The position numbers and the translations under genes are program-made. A stretch of 64,000 bases of DNA. Origin: Halomonas denitrificans. GTDB taxonomy: Bacteria; Pseudomonadota; Gammaproteobacteria; Pseudomonadales; Halomonadaceae. Positions 20,234-28,703 of the stretch are shown here, one piece after another. The stretch spans positions 248,001 to 312,000 of the forward strand of contig NZ_PYVX01000004.1 of the NCBI RefSeq assembly GCF_003056305.1, given 5' to 3'. Each line of letters opens with the position of its first letter. Position 1 is the first letter of the stretch. The notes beneath the pieces are model-generated. The model made no database searches and had not been told where the DNA came from. It saw only the letters and a list, made by a program, of their open reading frames with translations.

Positions 20234-21133
20234 ATGGCATTTCCCCAAACCGTGCGCCTGGTCGAGGTCGGCCCCCGGGACGGCCTGCAGAACGAGCCCG
20301 AGCCGATCGGCACCGAGACCAAGCTCGCGCTGATCGACCGGCTCGGCGCCGCGGGCCTCACCCACATCGAGGCGGCGAGCTTCGTCTCGCCCAAGTGGGT
20401 GCCACAGATGGCCGACCACCGCGAGGTGATGCAGGGCCTAACGCGCCGCCAAGGCATCTCCTACTCGGCCCTCACCCCCAACCTCAAGGGGCTCGAGGCC
20501 GCGCTAGAGTGCGGCGTGGATGAGGTCGCGGTGTTCGGTGCCGCCTCCGAGGCCTTCTCGCAGAAGAACATCAACTGCTCGGTGGCGGAATCGCTCGAAC
20601 GCTTCGCCCCGGTGCTGGAGCGCGCCCGCGAGGCCAAGGTGCGCGTGCGCGGCTATGTCTCCTGCGTGCTGGGCTGCCCCTACGAGGGCGAGATCGCCCC
20701 GGCCAAGGTGGCCGAGGTCTCCAAGGCGCTCTATGAGATGGGCTGCTACGAGGTCTCGCTCGGCGACACCATCGGCGTGGGCACCCCGCTCAAGGCCAAG
20801 CGCATGCTCGAGGCGGTGGCGCGAGACGTGCCCATGGACAAGCTCGCCGCCCACTTCCACGACACCTACGGCCAGGCGCTCGCCAACCTCTACGCCGTGC
20901 TCGAGGAAGGCGTGGCGGTGATCGACAGCTCCGTGGCCGGCCTTGGCGGCTGCCCCTACGCCAAGGGCGCCTCCGGCAACGTGGCAAGCGAAGACGTGGT
21001 CTACCTGCTCGACGGCCTCGGCATCGAGAGCGGCATCGACCTCGACGACCTGGCCGCCACCGGCAGCTGGATCACCCAGGCCATCGGCCGACCCAACCGT
21101 TCCAAGGCAAGCGTGGCGCTGTCCGCGAAGTAA
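20234..21133 (+). CDS. liuE: hydroxymethylglutaryl-CoA lyase
   Basis: A 299-residue HMG-CoA lyase. The N-terminal [12 protein letters not shown], the central [16 protein letters not shown] and the active-site Cys loop [16 protein letters not shown] are all intact. It cleaves HMG-CoA to acetoacetate and acetyl-CoA, the last step of the leucine pathway. The ATG at 20234 follows CAGGAG. It ends the operon, 17 bases before a strong terminator. Confidence 0.95.
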   Translation: MAFPQTVRLVEVGPRDGLQNEPEPIGTETKLALIDRLGAAGLTHIEAASFVSPKWVPQMADHREVMQGLTRRQGISYSALTPNLKGLEAALECGVDEVAVFGAASEAFSQKNINCSVAESLERFAPVLERAREAKVRVRGYVSCVLGCPYEGEIAPAKVAEVSKALYEMGCYEVSLGDTIGVGTPLKAKRMLEAVARDVPMDKLAAHFHDTYGQALANLYAVLEEGVAVIDSSVAGLGGCPYAKGASGNVASEDVVYLLDGLGIESGIDLDDLAATGSWITQAIGRPNRSKASVALSAK

Positions 21134-21150
21134 CGGTAGAGCAGAAACGA

Positions 21151-21190
21151 AAAGCCCCGAGTCAGGAAACTGACTCGGGGCTTTGTTTTT
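21151..21190 (+). terminator. liu operon rho-independent terminator
   Basis: AAAGCCCCGAGTCA-ggaaac-TGACTCGGGGCTTT is a perfect 14-bp stem followed by GTTTTTT. It marks the boundary between the core operon and the AT-rich cassette island. Confidence 0.9.
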
Positions 21191-21195
21191 TAGCA

Positions 21196-21288
21196 GTTTA
21201 ACGCCGCAATAACCGGAAGCTGAAAGGGAGCGAAGAGCAGTGCAAGCTGTCCGGCGCCGCAGGCGCGCAGCTGATTGATTTGTTGAGT
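21196..21288 (-). other. attC-like recombination site of cassette B
   Basis: On the minus strand the element begins ACTCAAC (matches R'' RYYYAAC) directly after the TAA of the 21289-21795 gene, and ends GTTAAAC (matches R' GTTRRRY). Inside, CCGGACAGCTT pairs with AGCTTCCGG with one unpaired base, the asymmetry that sets strand choice in attC hairpins. Length is 93 bases. Its R' half (21200-21235) is repeated at 22506-22541. No integrase gene is visible in the window. Confidence 0.7.
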
Positions 21289-21795
21289 TTAATTGGCAGA
21301 AACAAAGCTTTTTATATGATCATCATCTTCTAGCGAGAAGAGCAAATCCTGAGAGGCATTTTGGAAAACTTCTTGGACTATTCCATGAATCCCATACCAT
21401 TCTTCTGACTTCACACGATCAGAATGAATCGTGTCATCAGAAAAATCTACACCGCCGGCGGCTGCCTTCTGAGCAAGAAAAAAGGCTTCATCAAATGAAA
21501 TTGGTGTATCTAATTTGTGTGCCAACCGGTTTCTTATTCCATTTACCTCATGGAGAAAACACGCCATTCCGTTATGGATTAGGCCTCTCGATTCAGCAGC
21601 ATTAATTTTTCTGTAAAAGCTCCAATCAAAATACCCACCTTTATCGGAATCATTAGGGGTCGTTTCGAGCATTAACACCAACACTGACTCAAGAACCAGA
21701 TGACCGGCCAAGAACGCTCCCAGCACTTCATTTTCAAACAAAGAGATTATGTGCTCTATGCTTGGTTTAGTCCTGTATTCCCACGGATCTTTCAT
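21289..21795 (-). CDS. HEPN/MtlR-like hypothetical protein in a gene cassette
   Basis: A 168-residue, mostly helical, acidic protein with no signal peptide. The segment HEVNGIRNRLAHKL contains R-x4-H (RNRLAH), the pattern of HEPN nucleases and of MtlR-like proteins. I do not recognise a precise family. The gene is far more AT-rich than its surroundings. TAA at 21289-21291 is immediately followed by an attC-like site, and another lies between it and its upstream neighbour, the one-gene-per-attC layout of integron cassettes. There is no clear Shine-Dalgarno, which is common for cassettes. Confidence 0.65.
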   Translation of the reverse strand: MKDPWEYRTKPSIEHIISLFENEVLGAFLAGHLVLESVLVLMLETTPNDSDKGGYFDWSFYRKINAAESRGLIHNGMACFLHEVNGIRNRLAHKLDTPISFDEAFFLAQKAAAGGVDFSDDTIHSDRVKSEEWYGIHGIVQEVFQNASQDLLFSLEDDDHIKSFVSAN

Positions 21796-21804
21796 AGTTT
21801 TGAA

Positions 21805-21874
21805 ACCTAATGTTCAGCTCACCGGAAAAATGGGAGCGTAGCGTGTATTTTTCCGGTGAAGCTGCTTGCTATGC
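21805..21874 (-). other. attC-like site of cassette A
   Basis: The forward arm AGCTCACCGGAAAAAT (816-831 of this kilobase) pairs with ATTTTTCCGGTGAAGCT (847-863) over 16 bp with one bulged A, the extrahelical-base feature of attC. On the minus strand the site starts right after the TAA of the DUF4145 gene; the outer boxes GCATAGC and ATTAGGT are degenerate R''/R' matches. Length is 70 bases. Confidence 0.6.
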
Positions 21875-21876
21875 AT

Positions 21877-22485
21877 TTATATCGCAACATCAGGATTTGG
21901 TACCATACTTGGAAACTCGTAGATAAACCTGAGAAGCATTTCTGTGAAAGCAAGCAATTCCAATGCATCGTTTTTCTGCATTACCGCGATTTCGTGTGTT
22001 GCCTCATTGCCTTTTTTACGAATGTGATCAACCCAGTGCTTACCGTTTGGCGGAGTATAGCCTTTATCTGAAAGATAATTGACATATTCGATAAATCGCA
22101 AACCTTCGCTTGCGCCCTGCTCTACAGCTATATTCATGAGCATTTTCCTACAAAGCAGTACAGCACCAGTGAAACAGCTTTGGCTAGTGCATTTTCTAGC
22201 TTCTTCATACAGCGAATCCAGTCCATCAGGAACATTACGAACCGAATTGCCAAGAGATGGAGTAGGAAAGCGGCCACTACGCTCGGAAACGAAAGTAGGT
22301 CCTTGGCAATTTGGACATATATAAATGCCGCCGACTTGGCTACCGCTTGCGTCTGGATGGACACCTAGTTTATATCCCCGATCAGAAGAAACTCGGTGAT
22401 CACAGTAACCACAAACATAAGTCTGATTCTCGATAGCCTGGAGCTGCTTCCAGCCACGTTCTTTTGGATCAAAAAATGGTCTCAT
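21877..22485 (-). CDS. DUF4145 (HEPN-like) protein with zinc ribbon, in a gene cassette
   Basis: A 202-residue protein. The N-terminal part has two CxxC pairs (CGYCDH and CPNCQG), a zinc ribbon. The C-terminal half has HIRKKGNEATHE, the DUF4145 signature, a HEPN-superfamily domain with R-x6-H. DUF4145 occurs alone and attached to restriction or helicase proteins, and phage defence roles are suspected. ATG at 22485 is preceded by AGAGG at 7 bases; the ATG at 22491 is too close. The AT-rich composition contrasts with the chromosome. Confidence 0.75.
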   Translation of the reverse strand: MRPFFDPKERGWKQLQAIENQTYVCGYCDHRVSSDRGYKLGVHPDASGSQVGGIYICPNCQGPTFVSERSGRFPTPSLGNSVRNVPDGLDSLYEEARKCTSQSCFTGAVLLCRKMLMNIAVEQGASEGLRFIEYVNYLSDKGYTPPNGKHWVDHIRKKGNEATHEIAVMQKNDALELLAFTEMLLRFIYEFPSMVPNPDVAI

Positions 22486-22501
22486 GATCATCCTCTACAT
22501 T

Positions 22502-22541
22502 GCATAACGCCTCAATAACCGACAGCTGAAAGGGAGCGAAG
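22502..22541 (-). repeat. partial attC (R' half) repeated from 21196
   Basis: The forward strand reads GCATAACGCC, then CAATAACCG, then AGCTGAAAGGGAGCGAAG. It matches 21196-21235 at nearly every position. On the minus strand it is the 3' half of an attC ending GTTATGC, placed exactly where the attC of a preceding cassette should be. Its 5' half is missing or diverged after 22541. Confidence 0.65.
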
Positions 22542-23055
22542 GGTAATCGGGGTCAGCCCCCAATTATTGCTGCCGGCATCCGGAGTCCACTCGGATAACA
22601 GCGACACTCGGCTAGAGGTACGCTACCGCCCCTACCTAGGCATGTTCACGACCTGCAGCCATCCATGCGGTAGTCCTTGGGTGACGCTTTATGCCTTCCT
22701 GGCTCCCTGCGAGATACATTAGCAGAGCCTATGTGAGCCTGTGCGGGGTTGCAAAGTCGAGTTTGGTCGCAAGGGGCGCTTCCACCGCCCGCGCGTGGCC
22801 GGAGTGCTCCGCGAATACGGCATGCATGACCGCGAGCGGGCGCCGGCCGACAGCCGCGAACGACACGACCCGGCGTCGCGCTGACTCGCCTCGGACAACC
22901 AGTAGCCATCGGTCGCGACAGTCCCCTCCCCCCAATGAAGCCACCAAACTGGCGAGGCCACAGTGCGGCGCAGAGGCCGCTTCGCTCCGGCAGCGCCTGG
23001 TGGATTGGATGGCTCGGGCTTGGCGGAATAAGCCGCATACAGCACATGGCAGCAG
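22542..23055. other. gene-poor scar region
   Basis: No convincing gene is visible. A palindromic GGGGTCAGCCCC lies at 22549-22560. A plus-strand frame after a stop near 22720 runs to TGA at 22884 and contains KVEFGRKGRF, faintly like the conserved VEFGRK segment of ISNCY/IS1182-type transposases. It is too short and unsupported to call. The segment is best read as the worn junction between the cassette island and the host chromosome. Confidence 0.3.
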
Positions 23056-23868
23056 CTATTCCCGGTGGCGGGGGTACGCCAATGACCTCAGAAACGCCAG
23101 CACGGCCGCGTTGACCCTCTCCGGCTGCTCGAGAGGTGTCATGTGCCCGGAGTCTGGAATCGTGGTGAGGCGGGCATCCGGCAATCCCTCCTGAATCCGA
23201 CGGGAGAGCGACGGCGGCAGCATGCGGTCCTCCTCGCCCACCACCACCAGTGCCGGCACGCCGATCTCGTGAAGGCGCTCCACCACCGAATCCCGTCGCA
23301 TCAGCGCCGCCAGGCACTTGAGCGCCGAGGGCACGTCGCTTCGGGCGATCATCGCCCGGGTTTCGGTGACCAGCGCGGGGTTGTCGCGCCGCGTGGTGGC
23401 GCCGAACATCAGGCGGGTCACGTATGGAAGCAGCGGGCGGAACCCGAAGACGCTCACCGCGATTCCCATGGCGCGATACTTCACCCGGTGCCAGGCGATT
23501 TCCGCGCCGGCATCCGTATCCATCAGGATCAGGCCGGCGATCCTCTGCGGATGCCGGATCGCCGCGCGCAGCGCCACCATGCCGCCCATGGAAAGACCGC
23601 ACCACACCGCCCGCTCGATGCCCAGGGCATCCAGAACGGCGATGACGTCGTCGACGGCATCGTAGAGCGTGAATGGCTCGGTGAGATGACCGGAGCGGCC
23701 GTGGCCGCGCAGATCGACGTTGATGACGCGATGCTGTTTGGCCAGCACCGGCACCTGGGCGCGCCATATCTCGCCCGAGCCAAGAAAACTGTGGACGAGC
23801 ACGATGGGCAGCCCCGCGCCGGCCTCCTCGTAGGCGATCGCGACACCCTGATGGTCAATAACAGGCAT
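23056..23868 (-). CDS. alpha/beta hydrolase
   Basis: A 270-residue soluble hydrolase. VLVHSFLGSGEIWRAQ gives the oxyanion-hole region, GLSMGG (about residue 95) the nucleophile serine, EEDRMLPP the acid and DSGHMTPLEQPE the catalytic histidine. It resembles 3-oxoadipate enol-lactonase and related C-C hydrolases in layout, but no pathway neighbours confirm a substrate. It lies 110 bases downstream of the ABC exporter gene on the same strand. Confidence 0.85.
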   Translation of the reverse strand: MPVIDHQGVAIAYEEAGAGLPIVLVHSFLGSGEIWRAQVPVLAKQHRVINVDLRGHGRSGHLTEPFTLYDAVDDVIAVLDALGIERAVWCGLSMGGMVALRAAIRHPQRIAGLILMDTDAGAEIAWHRVKYRAMGIAVSVFGFRPLLPYVTRLMFGATTRRDNPALVTETRAMIARSDVPSALKCLAALMRRDSVVERLHEIGVPALVVVGEEDRMLPPSLSRRIQEGLPDARLTTIPDSGHMTPLEQPERVNAAVLAFLRSLAYPRHRE

Positions 23869-23978
23869 GACGTCTCCAAAAAATAGGATCGATACCGGGC
23901 AGCTGGACGAGCGGGCGCTCGTTGCAAGGCGGCGGGATGAACCTCGCGCCGACGCCGCCCTGGTCTGACTTCGCCCCC

Positions 23979-25892
23979 TCAGTCGTGCCCCTCGCGCCCG
24001 GAGGCCGGTTCGGCCTGCACCGGCTTGGCCTCATCATCGATATCCTCGCCGATAAAGCCGCCGGACTGGCGCCGCCACAGGGCAGCGTAGAGGCCGTCCT
24101 TGGCCAGCAGTTCCCCGTGGGTGCCGCTCTCGACGATCTGTCCCTCATCGATCACCACCAGGCGGTCGAGCATGGCAATGGTCGAGAGCCGGTGGGCGAT
24201 GGCGATCACCGTCTTGCCCTCCATCAGCGTATAGAGCTGCTCCTGAATCGCCGCCTCCACCTCGGAGTCCAGCGCCGAGGTGGCTTCATCCAGCACCAGG
24301 ATGGGCGCATTCTTGAGCAGCACCCGGGCGATGGCGATGCGCTGACGCTGGCCGCCGGAGAGCTTGACCCCGCGCTCCCCCACCTGGGCATCCAGGCCGC
24401 GGCGGCCCTGGAGATCCACCAGGTCATCGATGAAGGTATCGGCATGGGCGCGACGCACCGCCTCCTGGATCTGCGCTTCGCTGGCCTCGGGGCTGCCGTA
24501 GCGGATGTTGTCGCGCACCGAGCGGTGCAGCAACGAGGTGTCCTGAGTGACCATGCCGATATGCCGGCGCAGCGATTCCTGGGTCACCCCGGCGATGTCC
24601 TGGCCATCGATCAGGATGCGTCCGCCCTCCAGGTCGAAGAAGCGCAGCAGCAGGTTGGCCAGGGTCGACTTGCCGGCCCCGGAGCGACCGATCAGCCCCA
24701 CCTTCTCACCGGGGGCAATGGTCAGGTCGAGGCCGTCGAAGACCCGCCGGCCCTGGCCGTCGGGCCGCTCGTAGCCGAAGTGCAGCGCCTCGAAGCGTAT
24801 CTCGCCACGCGGTACCGTCAGCGTGCTGGCATCGGGCGCGTCCTGCACCGCCGGCTCCTGGGCGATGGTATTGAGGCCATCCTGCACGGTACCGATGTTC
24901 TCGAACAGCCCGGCCACCTCCCAGAGAATCCAGTCGGACATGAAGCGAATGCGCATCACCAGGGCGATCGCCACGGCGATGATCCCCAGCGACACCGCTT
25001 CCAGGTACCAGGCGCCGATGGCCATGGCGGCCACCCCGGCCAGCAACAAGGAGTTGAGCACCGTCAGGCTCACGGTCAGGCCGGTGGCCAGGCGCATCTG
25101 CCGATAGACGGTCCCCATGAACCCCTCCATGGCATCGCGGGCGTATTCCTGCTCGCGACGGGTATCGGCGAACAGCTTGATGGTCTGGATATTGCTGTAG
25201 CTATCGACGATGCGCCCGGTCATCACCGCTCGGGCATCGGCCTGCGCCATGGAGACCGCCCGCAGGCGCGGCACGAAGATCCACATGATGGCGATATAGC
25301 CGGCGAGCCAGAGCACCAGCGGCAGCATCAGCCAGGGCTGGGCGCGGCCCATCAGCAGCATGGCGCCGGTGAAGTAGACGAGCACATAGACCATCAGGTC
25401 CATCAGCTTCATCACCGTCTCGCGGATCGCCAGGGCCGTCTGCATCACCTTCTGGGAAACCCGCCCGGCGAACTCGTCCTGATAGAAGGCCAGGCTCTGG
25501 CCGAGCATATGGCGATGCGCCAGCCAGCGACCGATCATCGGGTAGTTGCCGAAGATGCCTTGCTGGGTCACCAGCGCCTGCAGCAGGGTCAGCAGCGGCA
25601 GGCCAATCACCACCAGCGCCGCCATACCGGCCAGGCGCCAGCCATGCTCGGCGAAGAAGCCCTCACGCTCGGCGCCGGACAGCCAGTCCACCAGTTCGCC
25701 CATGGTGTGGAAGAAGAACACCGCCGCCGCCGAGACCAGCGCCGTCAGCAGCGACATCACGACCAGCAGCGGCAGCACCGGCCGCGAGAAGTGCAGGATA
25801 AAGGCGAATAACCCCCTGGGTGGCGTGCCCCGATTGTCCTCCGGGTAGGGGTTCACCAGGGTCTCGAAATAGCGAAAGAGGGCGCGATACAT
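23979..25892 (-). CDS. ABC-type exporter, fused membrane and ATPase domains
   Basis: A 637-residue half-size exporter: a six-helix membrane domain (about residues 40-350), then an ATPase with Walker A GRSGAGKST, signature LSGGQRQRIAIARV, Walker B ILVLDEATSALDSE and switch His in IAHRLSTI. The MsbA/MdlB-like architecture suggests a homodimeric lipid or drug exporter. ATG at 25892 starts MYRALFRYFE, typical of this subgroup; the frame extends upstream but without family support. The substrate is unknown. Confidence 0.85.
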   Translation of the reverse strand: MYRALFRYFETLVNPYPEDNRGTPPRGLFAFILHFSRPVLPLLVVMSLLTALVSAAAVFFFHTMGELVDWLSGAEREGFFAEHGWRLAGMAALVVIGLPLLTLLQALVTQQGIFGNYPMIGRWLAHRHMLGQSLAFYQDEFAGRVSQKVMQTALAIRETVMKLMDLMVYVLVYFTGAMLLMGRAQPWLMLPLVLWLAGYIAIMWIFVPRLRAVSMAQADARAVMTGRIVDSYSNIQTIKLFADTRREQEYARDAMEGFMGTVYRQMRLATGLTVSLTVLNSLLLAGVAAMAIGAWYLEAVSLGIIAVAIALVMRIRFMSDWILWEVAGLFENIGTVQDGLNTIAQEPAVQDAPDASTLTVPRGEIRFEALHFGYERPDGQGRRVFDGLDLTIAPGEKVGLIGRSGAGKSTLANLLLRFFDLEGGRILIDGQDIAGVTQESLRRHIGMVTQDTSLLHRSVRDNIRYGSPEASEAQIQEAVRRAHADTFIDDLVDLQGRRGLDAQVGERGVKLSGGQRQRIAIARVLLKNAPILVLDEATSALDSEVEAAIQEQLYTLMEGKTVIAIAHRLSTIAMLDRLVVIDEGQIVESGTHGELLAKDGLYAALWRRQSGGFIGEDIDDEAKPVQAEPASGREGHD

Positions 25893-26036
25893 GGCAGCAA
25901 TCCGGTTGCAGGGAGTGAGCTCGACGTTCTCGAGCCTCGTGGAGGATAACCAAGCGAGGACCCGACCTGCACCCTGGGATGCCAAACGACCCTTCGCGGA
26001 ACTGCCGGGCGATGGAGCGTTCCAGGCCGGCGCCGC

Positions 26037-26170
26037 CTACTGGAGCTGGAACTCCGCCGGCCACAGCGGCTCGGGCGCCGGGCACCAGCCCGAACGGCAG
26101 CCGGTAGCTGTAGAGGTAGGCGGTGCGATGCGCCAACAGCGTGAAGGCGAGCGGCGTCTGGGCGATGCAC
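26037..26170 (-). pseudogene. decayed, internally deleted copy of the bestrophin gene
   Basis: The minus strand encodes AQTPLAFTLLAHRTAYLYSY and, after a frame change, PAPEPLWPAEFQLQ-stop. Both are close copies of the end of the intact bestrophin at 27698-28606 (LLAHRTAYVYCY and PAPEPLRPAEFELQ). About 180 bases between them are missing, joined at a GCGCCGGG-type microhomology, and the rest of the gene is absent. The remaining bases of 25893-26371 hold no gene that I can support. Confidence 0.75.
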
Positions 26171-26371
26171 CCCAGGGCGGGTGTGGCCCTCTCCGCGGCA
26201 TAACGGCAGCGCAGTAACGCAAGGTCCCCGAGCCGGGTTTCGGCTCAGAGGCCTGTCATTTCACAATCACATACTTGTGTCGGTGTTTCATGTCGAAGCC
26301 AAACGGCACGCGTCAGCTCGACTGGCTCATTGAACGTTCAGTTAGTGGACTTTCCAACCCGTCCCCCATGG

Positions 26372-27385
26372 TCATTCAACGGGTTGTGGTTGCGGAAAGG
26401 TCCAGAGCCCTTCGACGATCTTGCTCTGCGGCTGATACATTCGGACAATATAGTTCCAGCCAGGGGTAATGGGGAGATAGTTCGATGCCTCCGGGTCACC
26501 GCCGAAATGCACCGTAACTGACCCGTCGTCGTTCTTTTCAGCCGTCACATTGTTCACCGAATAAGCGTCGAGGTCGTTCTCTTGCATGAAGCCATCTTCT
26601 CCATAGACGGTCACGGAGACAAAACCATCAACGGGGACCTTCTCTGTGACGGTCAGCGTATACGGGGTTTCCCCGTCGTTGAGCTCTGGAACGACATTGA
26701 CGTAGATCGCGGCATAGTCCGGGTTCCCCCCCCATCCATAGGCCGTGCCAAGCAGGTGTGAGATGGGATTGAGTTTTGACGCATCGCCAAACATCCCCTT
26801 TGCACTGGGGCGGGTAGCGGCAAGAACATTGACGGCATCCCTGATTCTGCTCAGTGATTCCTCATCCCACTCTGGAACATCGAAACTGCCGCTGTCTGCC
26901 TGCTGAACGGTGATCTGGTCCTGAAGGGCATTGGCTTCTTGAATGTCTTCATTGCTGCTCGCATCGACAAAGGTTCTGAATAACACGAGCACATATCGGG
27001 TACCGATATTTGATTCCGTGAGCGTGTAGTCGCCAGGATGATAGTTGACTGCCAAGGTCGAGTGGTCCTGATTAATAATCTGCATAGACTGAAACCTGTC
27101 GTCGCTATCAGGCTTAGTGATAGTGACAGGCGTGTTCAAGTCAAAGACGCCTGCTGAATAGATAGTATCTCTATTCATTCGAATAACGTCTTGCTTATCG
27201 ATCGGAGTGGGCTGCCTGATGTGAAGAAACTTACCTAATGCACCTTGATTTACATATCTACCGAGCGTTGCGTCGGTCTCTGCACGAATATAGTTATCTA
27301 CGGTCACCTGCTTTGCGGCAAAAGCTTGCGAGGATATAACTAACGCCATGGCTAATGCGATACACATTCGATGAAGGTGCTTCAT
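26372..27385 (-). CDS. DUF1254/DUF1214 family exported protein
   Basis: A 337-residue protein with a clear signal peptide (cleavage after QAFA). NYIRAETDATLGRYV and IDKQDVIRMNRDTIYSAGVFDL are typical of DUF1254, and the C-terminal GWNYIVRMYQPQSKIVEGLWTFP of DUF1214. These exported proteins are of unknown function. Base composition is clearly more AT-rich than the flanks, suggesting acquisition. It lies between the decayed and intact bestrophin copies, so its insertion may be tied to that rearrangement. Confidence 0.85.
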   Translation of the reverse strand: MKHLHRMCIALAMALVISSQAFAAKQVTVDNYIRAETDATLGRYVNQGALGKFLHIRQPTPIDKQDVIRMNRDTIYSAGVFDLNTPVTITKPDSDDRFQSMQIINQDHSTLAVNYHPGDYTLTESNIGTRYVLVLFRTFVDASSNEDIQEANALQDQITVQQADSGSFDVPEWDEESLSRIRDAVNVLAATRPSAKGMFGDASKLNPISHLLGTAYGWGGNPDYAAIYVNVVPELNDGETPYTLTVTEKVPVDGFVSVTVYGEDGFMQENDLDAYSVNNVTAEKNDDGSVTVHFGGDPEASNYLPITPGWNYIVRMYQPQSKIVEGLWTFPQPQPVE

Positions 27386-27413
27386 TACGGACCTCCGGCG
27401 AGGGCATTTTTTA

Positions 27414-27443
27414 TTTATGGGTGCAACGGAAGTTCATGGCCAA
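27414..27443 (-). promoter_or_regulatory. putative sigma-70 promoter of the DUF1254 gene
   Basis: On the minus strand TTGGCC, an 18-base spacer and CATAAA lie 29-58 bases upstream of the ATG at 27385. The -10 is AT-rich and well placed; the -35 matches 4 of 6. The remainder of 27444-27631 holds no supported gene. Confidence 0.45.
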
Positions 27444-27631
27444 ACTGACTAGATCGCGTGTTCGCTTATTGACTGGAAGGCGCCATCATGATCAACAGTA
27501 GTATCTTGCGGGCTATTTCACCAAGGCCACCGACGGCAACAGAAACCCAAGAAAAGCTCGGTTTCTTCTACAGAATTTTCGCCCACCAGAGCACTCGAGC
27601 TGATAGCCCACCTCAAGGCCACTACACAAAT

Positions 27632-27661
27632 GCCCCCGAGCCGGTGTCCCGGCTCGGGGGC
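27632..27661 (-). terminator. terminator downstream of bestrophin gene
   Basis: GCCCCCGAGCCGG-tgtc-CCGGCTCGGGGGC is a perfect 13-bp stem, 37 bases past the bestrophin stop; on the minus strand ATTTGTG follows. Confidence 0.75.
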
Positions 27662-27697
27662 GTGTCGTTGGGGCGCAGCAGCCGCGGGTAGCGCCGC

Positions 27698-28606
27698 CTA
27701 CTGCAGCTCGAACTCCGCCGGCCGCAGCGGCTCGGGTGCCGGGTCGCCCAGCGCCTCGGCCACGCTGATCTCGTGCACCCGGCAGATGGCGTCCAGCGGC
27801 AGGTCGTTGGTCTCGCGACCGAAGGGGAATTCCAGCTGCTCCGAGAGGCGGTCGAGCCCGAAGAAGGTGTAGGCGACGATGGCGGTGAACACCGGGGTGA
27901 ACCAGCCGGCGCCCGGCGCCAGTCCGAACGGCAGCAGGTAGCAGTAGACGTAGGCGGTGCGATGCGCGAGCAGCGTGTAGGCGAACGGCAGCGGCGTCTG
28001 GGCGATGCGCTCCGAGGCGGCCTGGATGCCGGCCATGCCGTGCAGGTGCCGGTCGAGCGCCGCCGCCCCCACCGAGTCGATCTCCCCGGCCCGGCGGGCC
28101 TCGGCCACAACCTCGCCGGTCTGCTGGAGCATGAAGGCCGCCGGGTTGCGGGTGGCCAGCGCCTGATCGACCAGGGCCGCGGAGAGCCCGCCCGGCAGGT
28201 CCGCGCGCACGTCCTCCTCGCGAAGCTGCCCACGCAGCAGGTGGGCATGGGCCAGTGCGCGCATCATCAGCGCCCGGCGTCGCTCCGGGCTCAGGTAGAT
28301 GCCGCCGGTCCGCGCCAGGCTGCGCATCTCATAGACCATGTGCCCCCACTGCTGGCGCGCCTCCCACCAGCGGTTGTAGGTCGCCGTGTTGCGCACGCTC
28401 AACAGGATCGACAGCGCGATCCCCATGAGGGTGAACGGCAGTAGCGTGTATTCGACGATGCCATCCAGGTAGTGATGGCGAGAGACCCAGGTGACGGCCG
28501 TGGCGAAGAGCCCGGCCAGCAGGATGTGAGGGAAGATATGGGGCAACACCGAGCCCTTCCAGGCCAGAATAAGCCTGAGCGCACCGGGGCGTTCACGGAC
28601 GATCAC
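27698..28606 (-). CDS. bestrophin-family anion channel
   Basis: A 302-residue membrane protein. IVRERPGALRLILAWKGSVL at the start, LSVRNTATYNRWWEARQQWG and the late GLDRLSEQLEFPFG..NDLPLD are characteristic of bacterial bestrophins (YneE/RFP-TM family), pentameric anion or cation channels. The GTG at 28606 gives the normal family N-terminus; the open frame upstream is unsupported. A truncated copy lies 1.5 kb away at 26037-26170. A GNAT gene follows upstream on the same strand. Confidence 0.88.
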   Translation of the reverse strand: MIVRERPGALRLILAWKGSVLPHIFPHILLAGLFATAVTWVSRHHYLDGIVEYTLLPFTLMGIALSILLSVRNTATYNRWWEARQQWGHMVYEMRSLARTGGIYLSPERRRALMMRALAHAHLLRGQLREEDVRADLPGGLSAALVDQALATRNPAAFMLQQTGEVVAEARRAGEIDSVGAAALDRHLHGMAGIQAASERIAQTPLPFAYTLLAHRTAYVYCYLLPFGLAPGAGWFTPVFTAIVAYTFFGLDRLSEQLEFPFGRETNDLPLDAICRVHEISVAEALGDPAPEPLRPAEFELQ

Positions 28607-28703
28607 GAGACAACGACTCCGAACGGCGAAAGCGGCGATGGTGTCACAGCGCCCCGGAGGAGGAAAGCCGGGCCCACGCGCCCCCGTTCCGGTGACGCCG
28701 GCG

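Noticed and set aside
21196-22541. CRISPR-like or simple repeat explanation of the duplicated attC half
   Set aside because: Only two copies exist, with partial inverted repeat and gene spacing; it fits attC sites, not CRISPR.
22646-23767. 373-codon minus-strand frame overlapping the alpha/beta hydrolase and the scar region
   Set aside because: The first half is the wrong-frame shadow of the hydrolase and the rest has no recognisable protein pattern.
27488-27691. 67-codon frame in the gap between DUF1254 and bestrophin
   Set aside because: It runs through the terminator hairpin and reads as repetitive residues without a motif.
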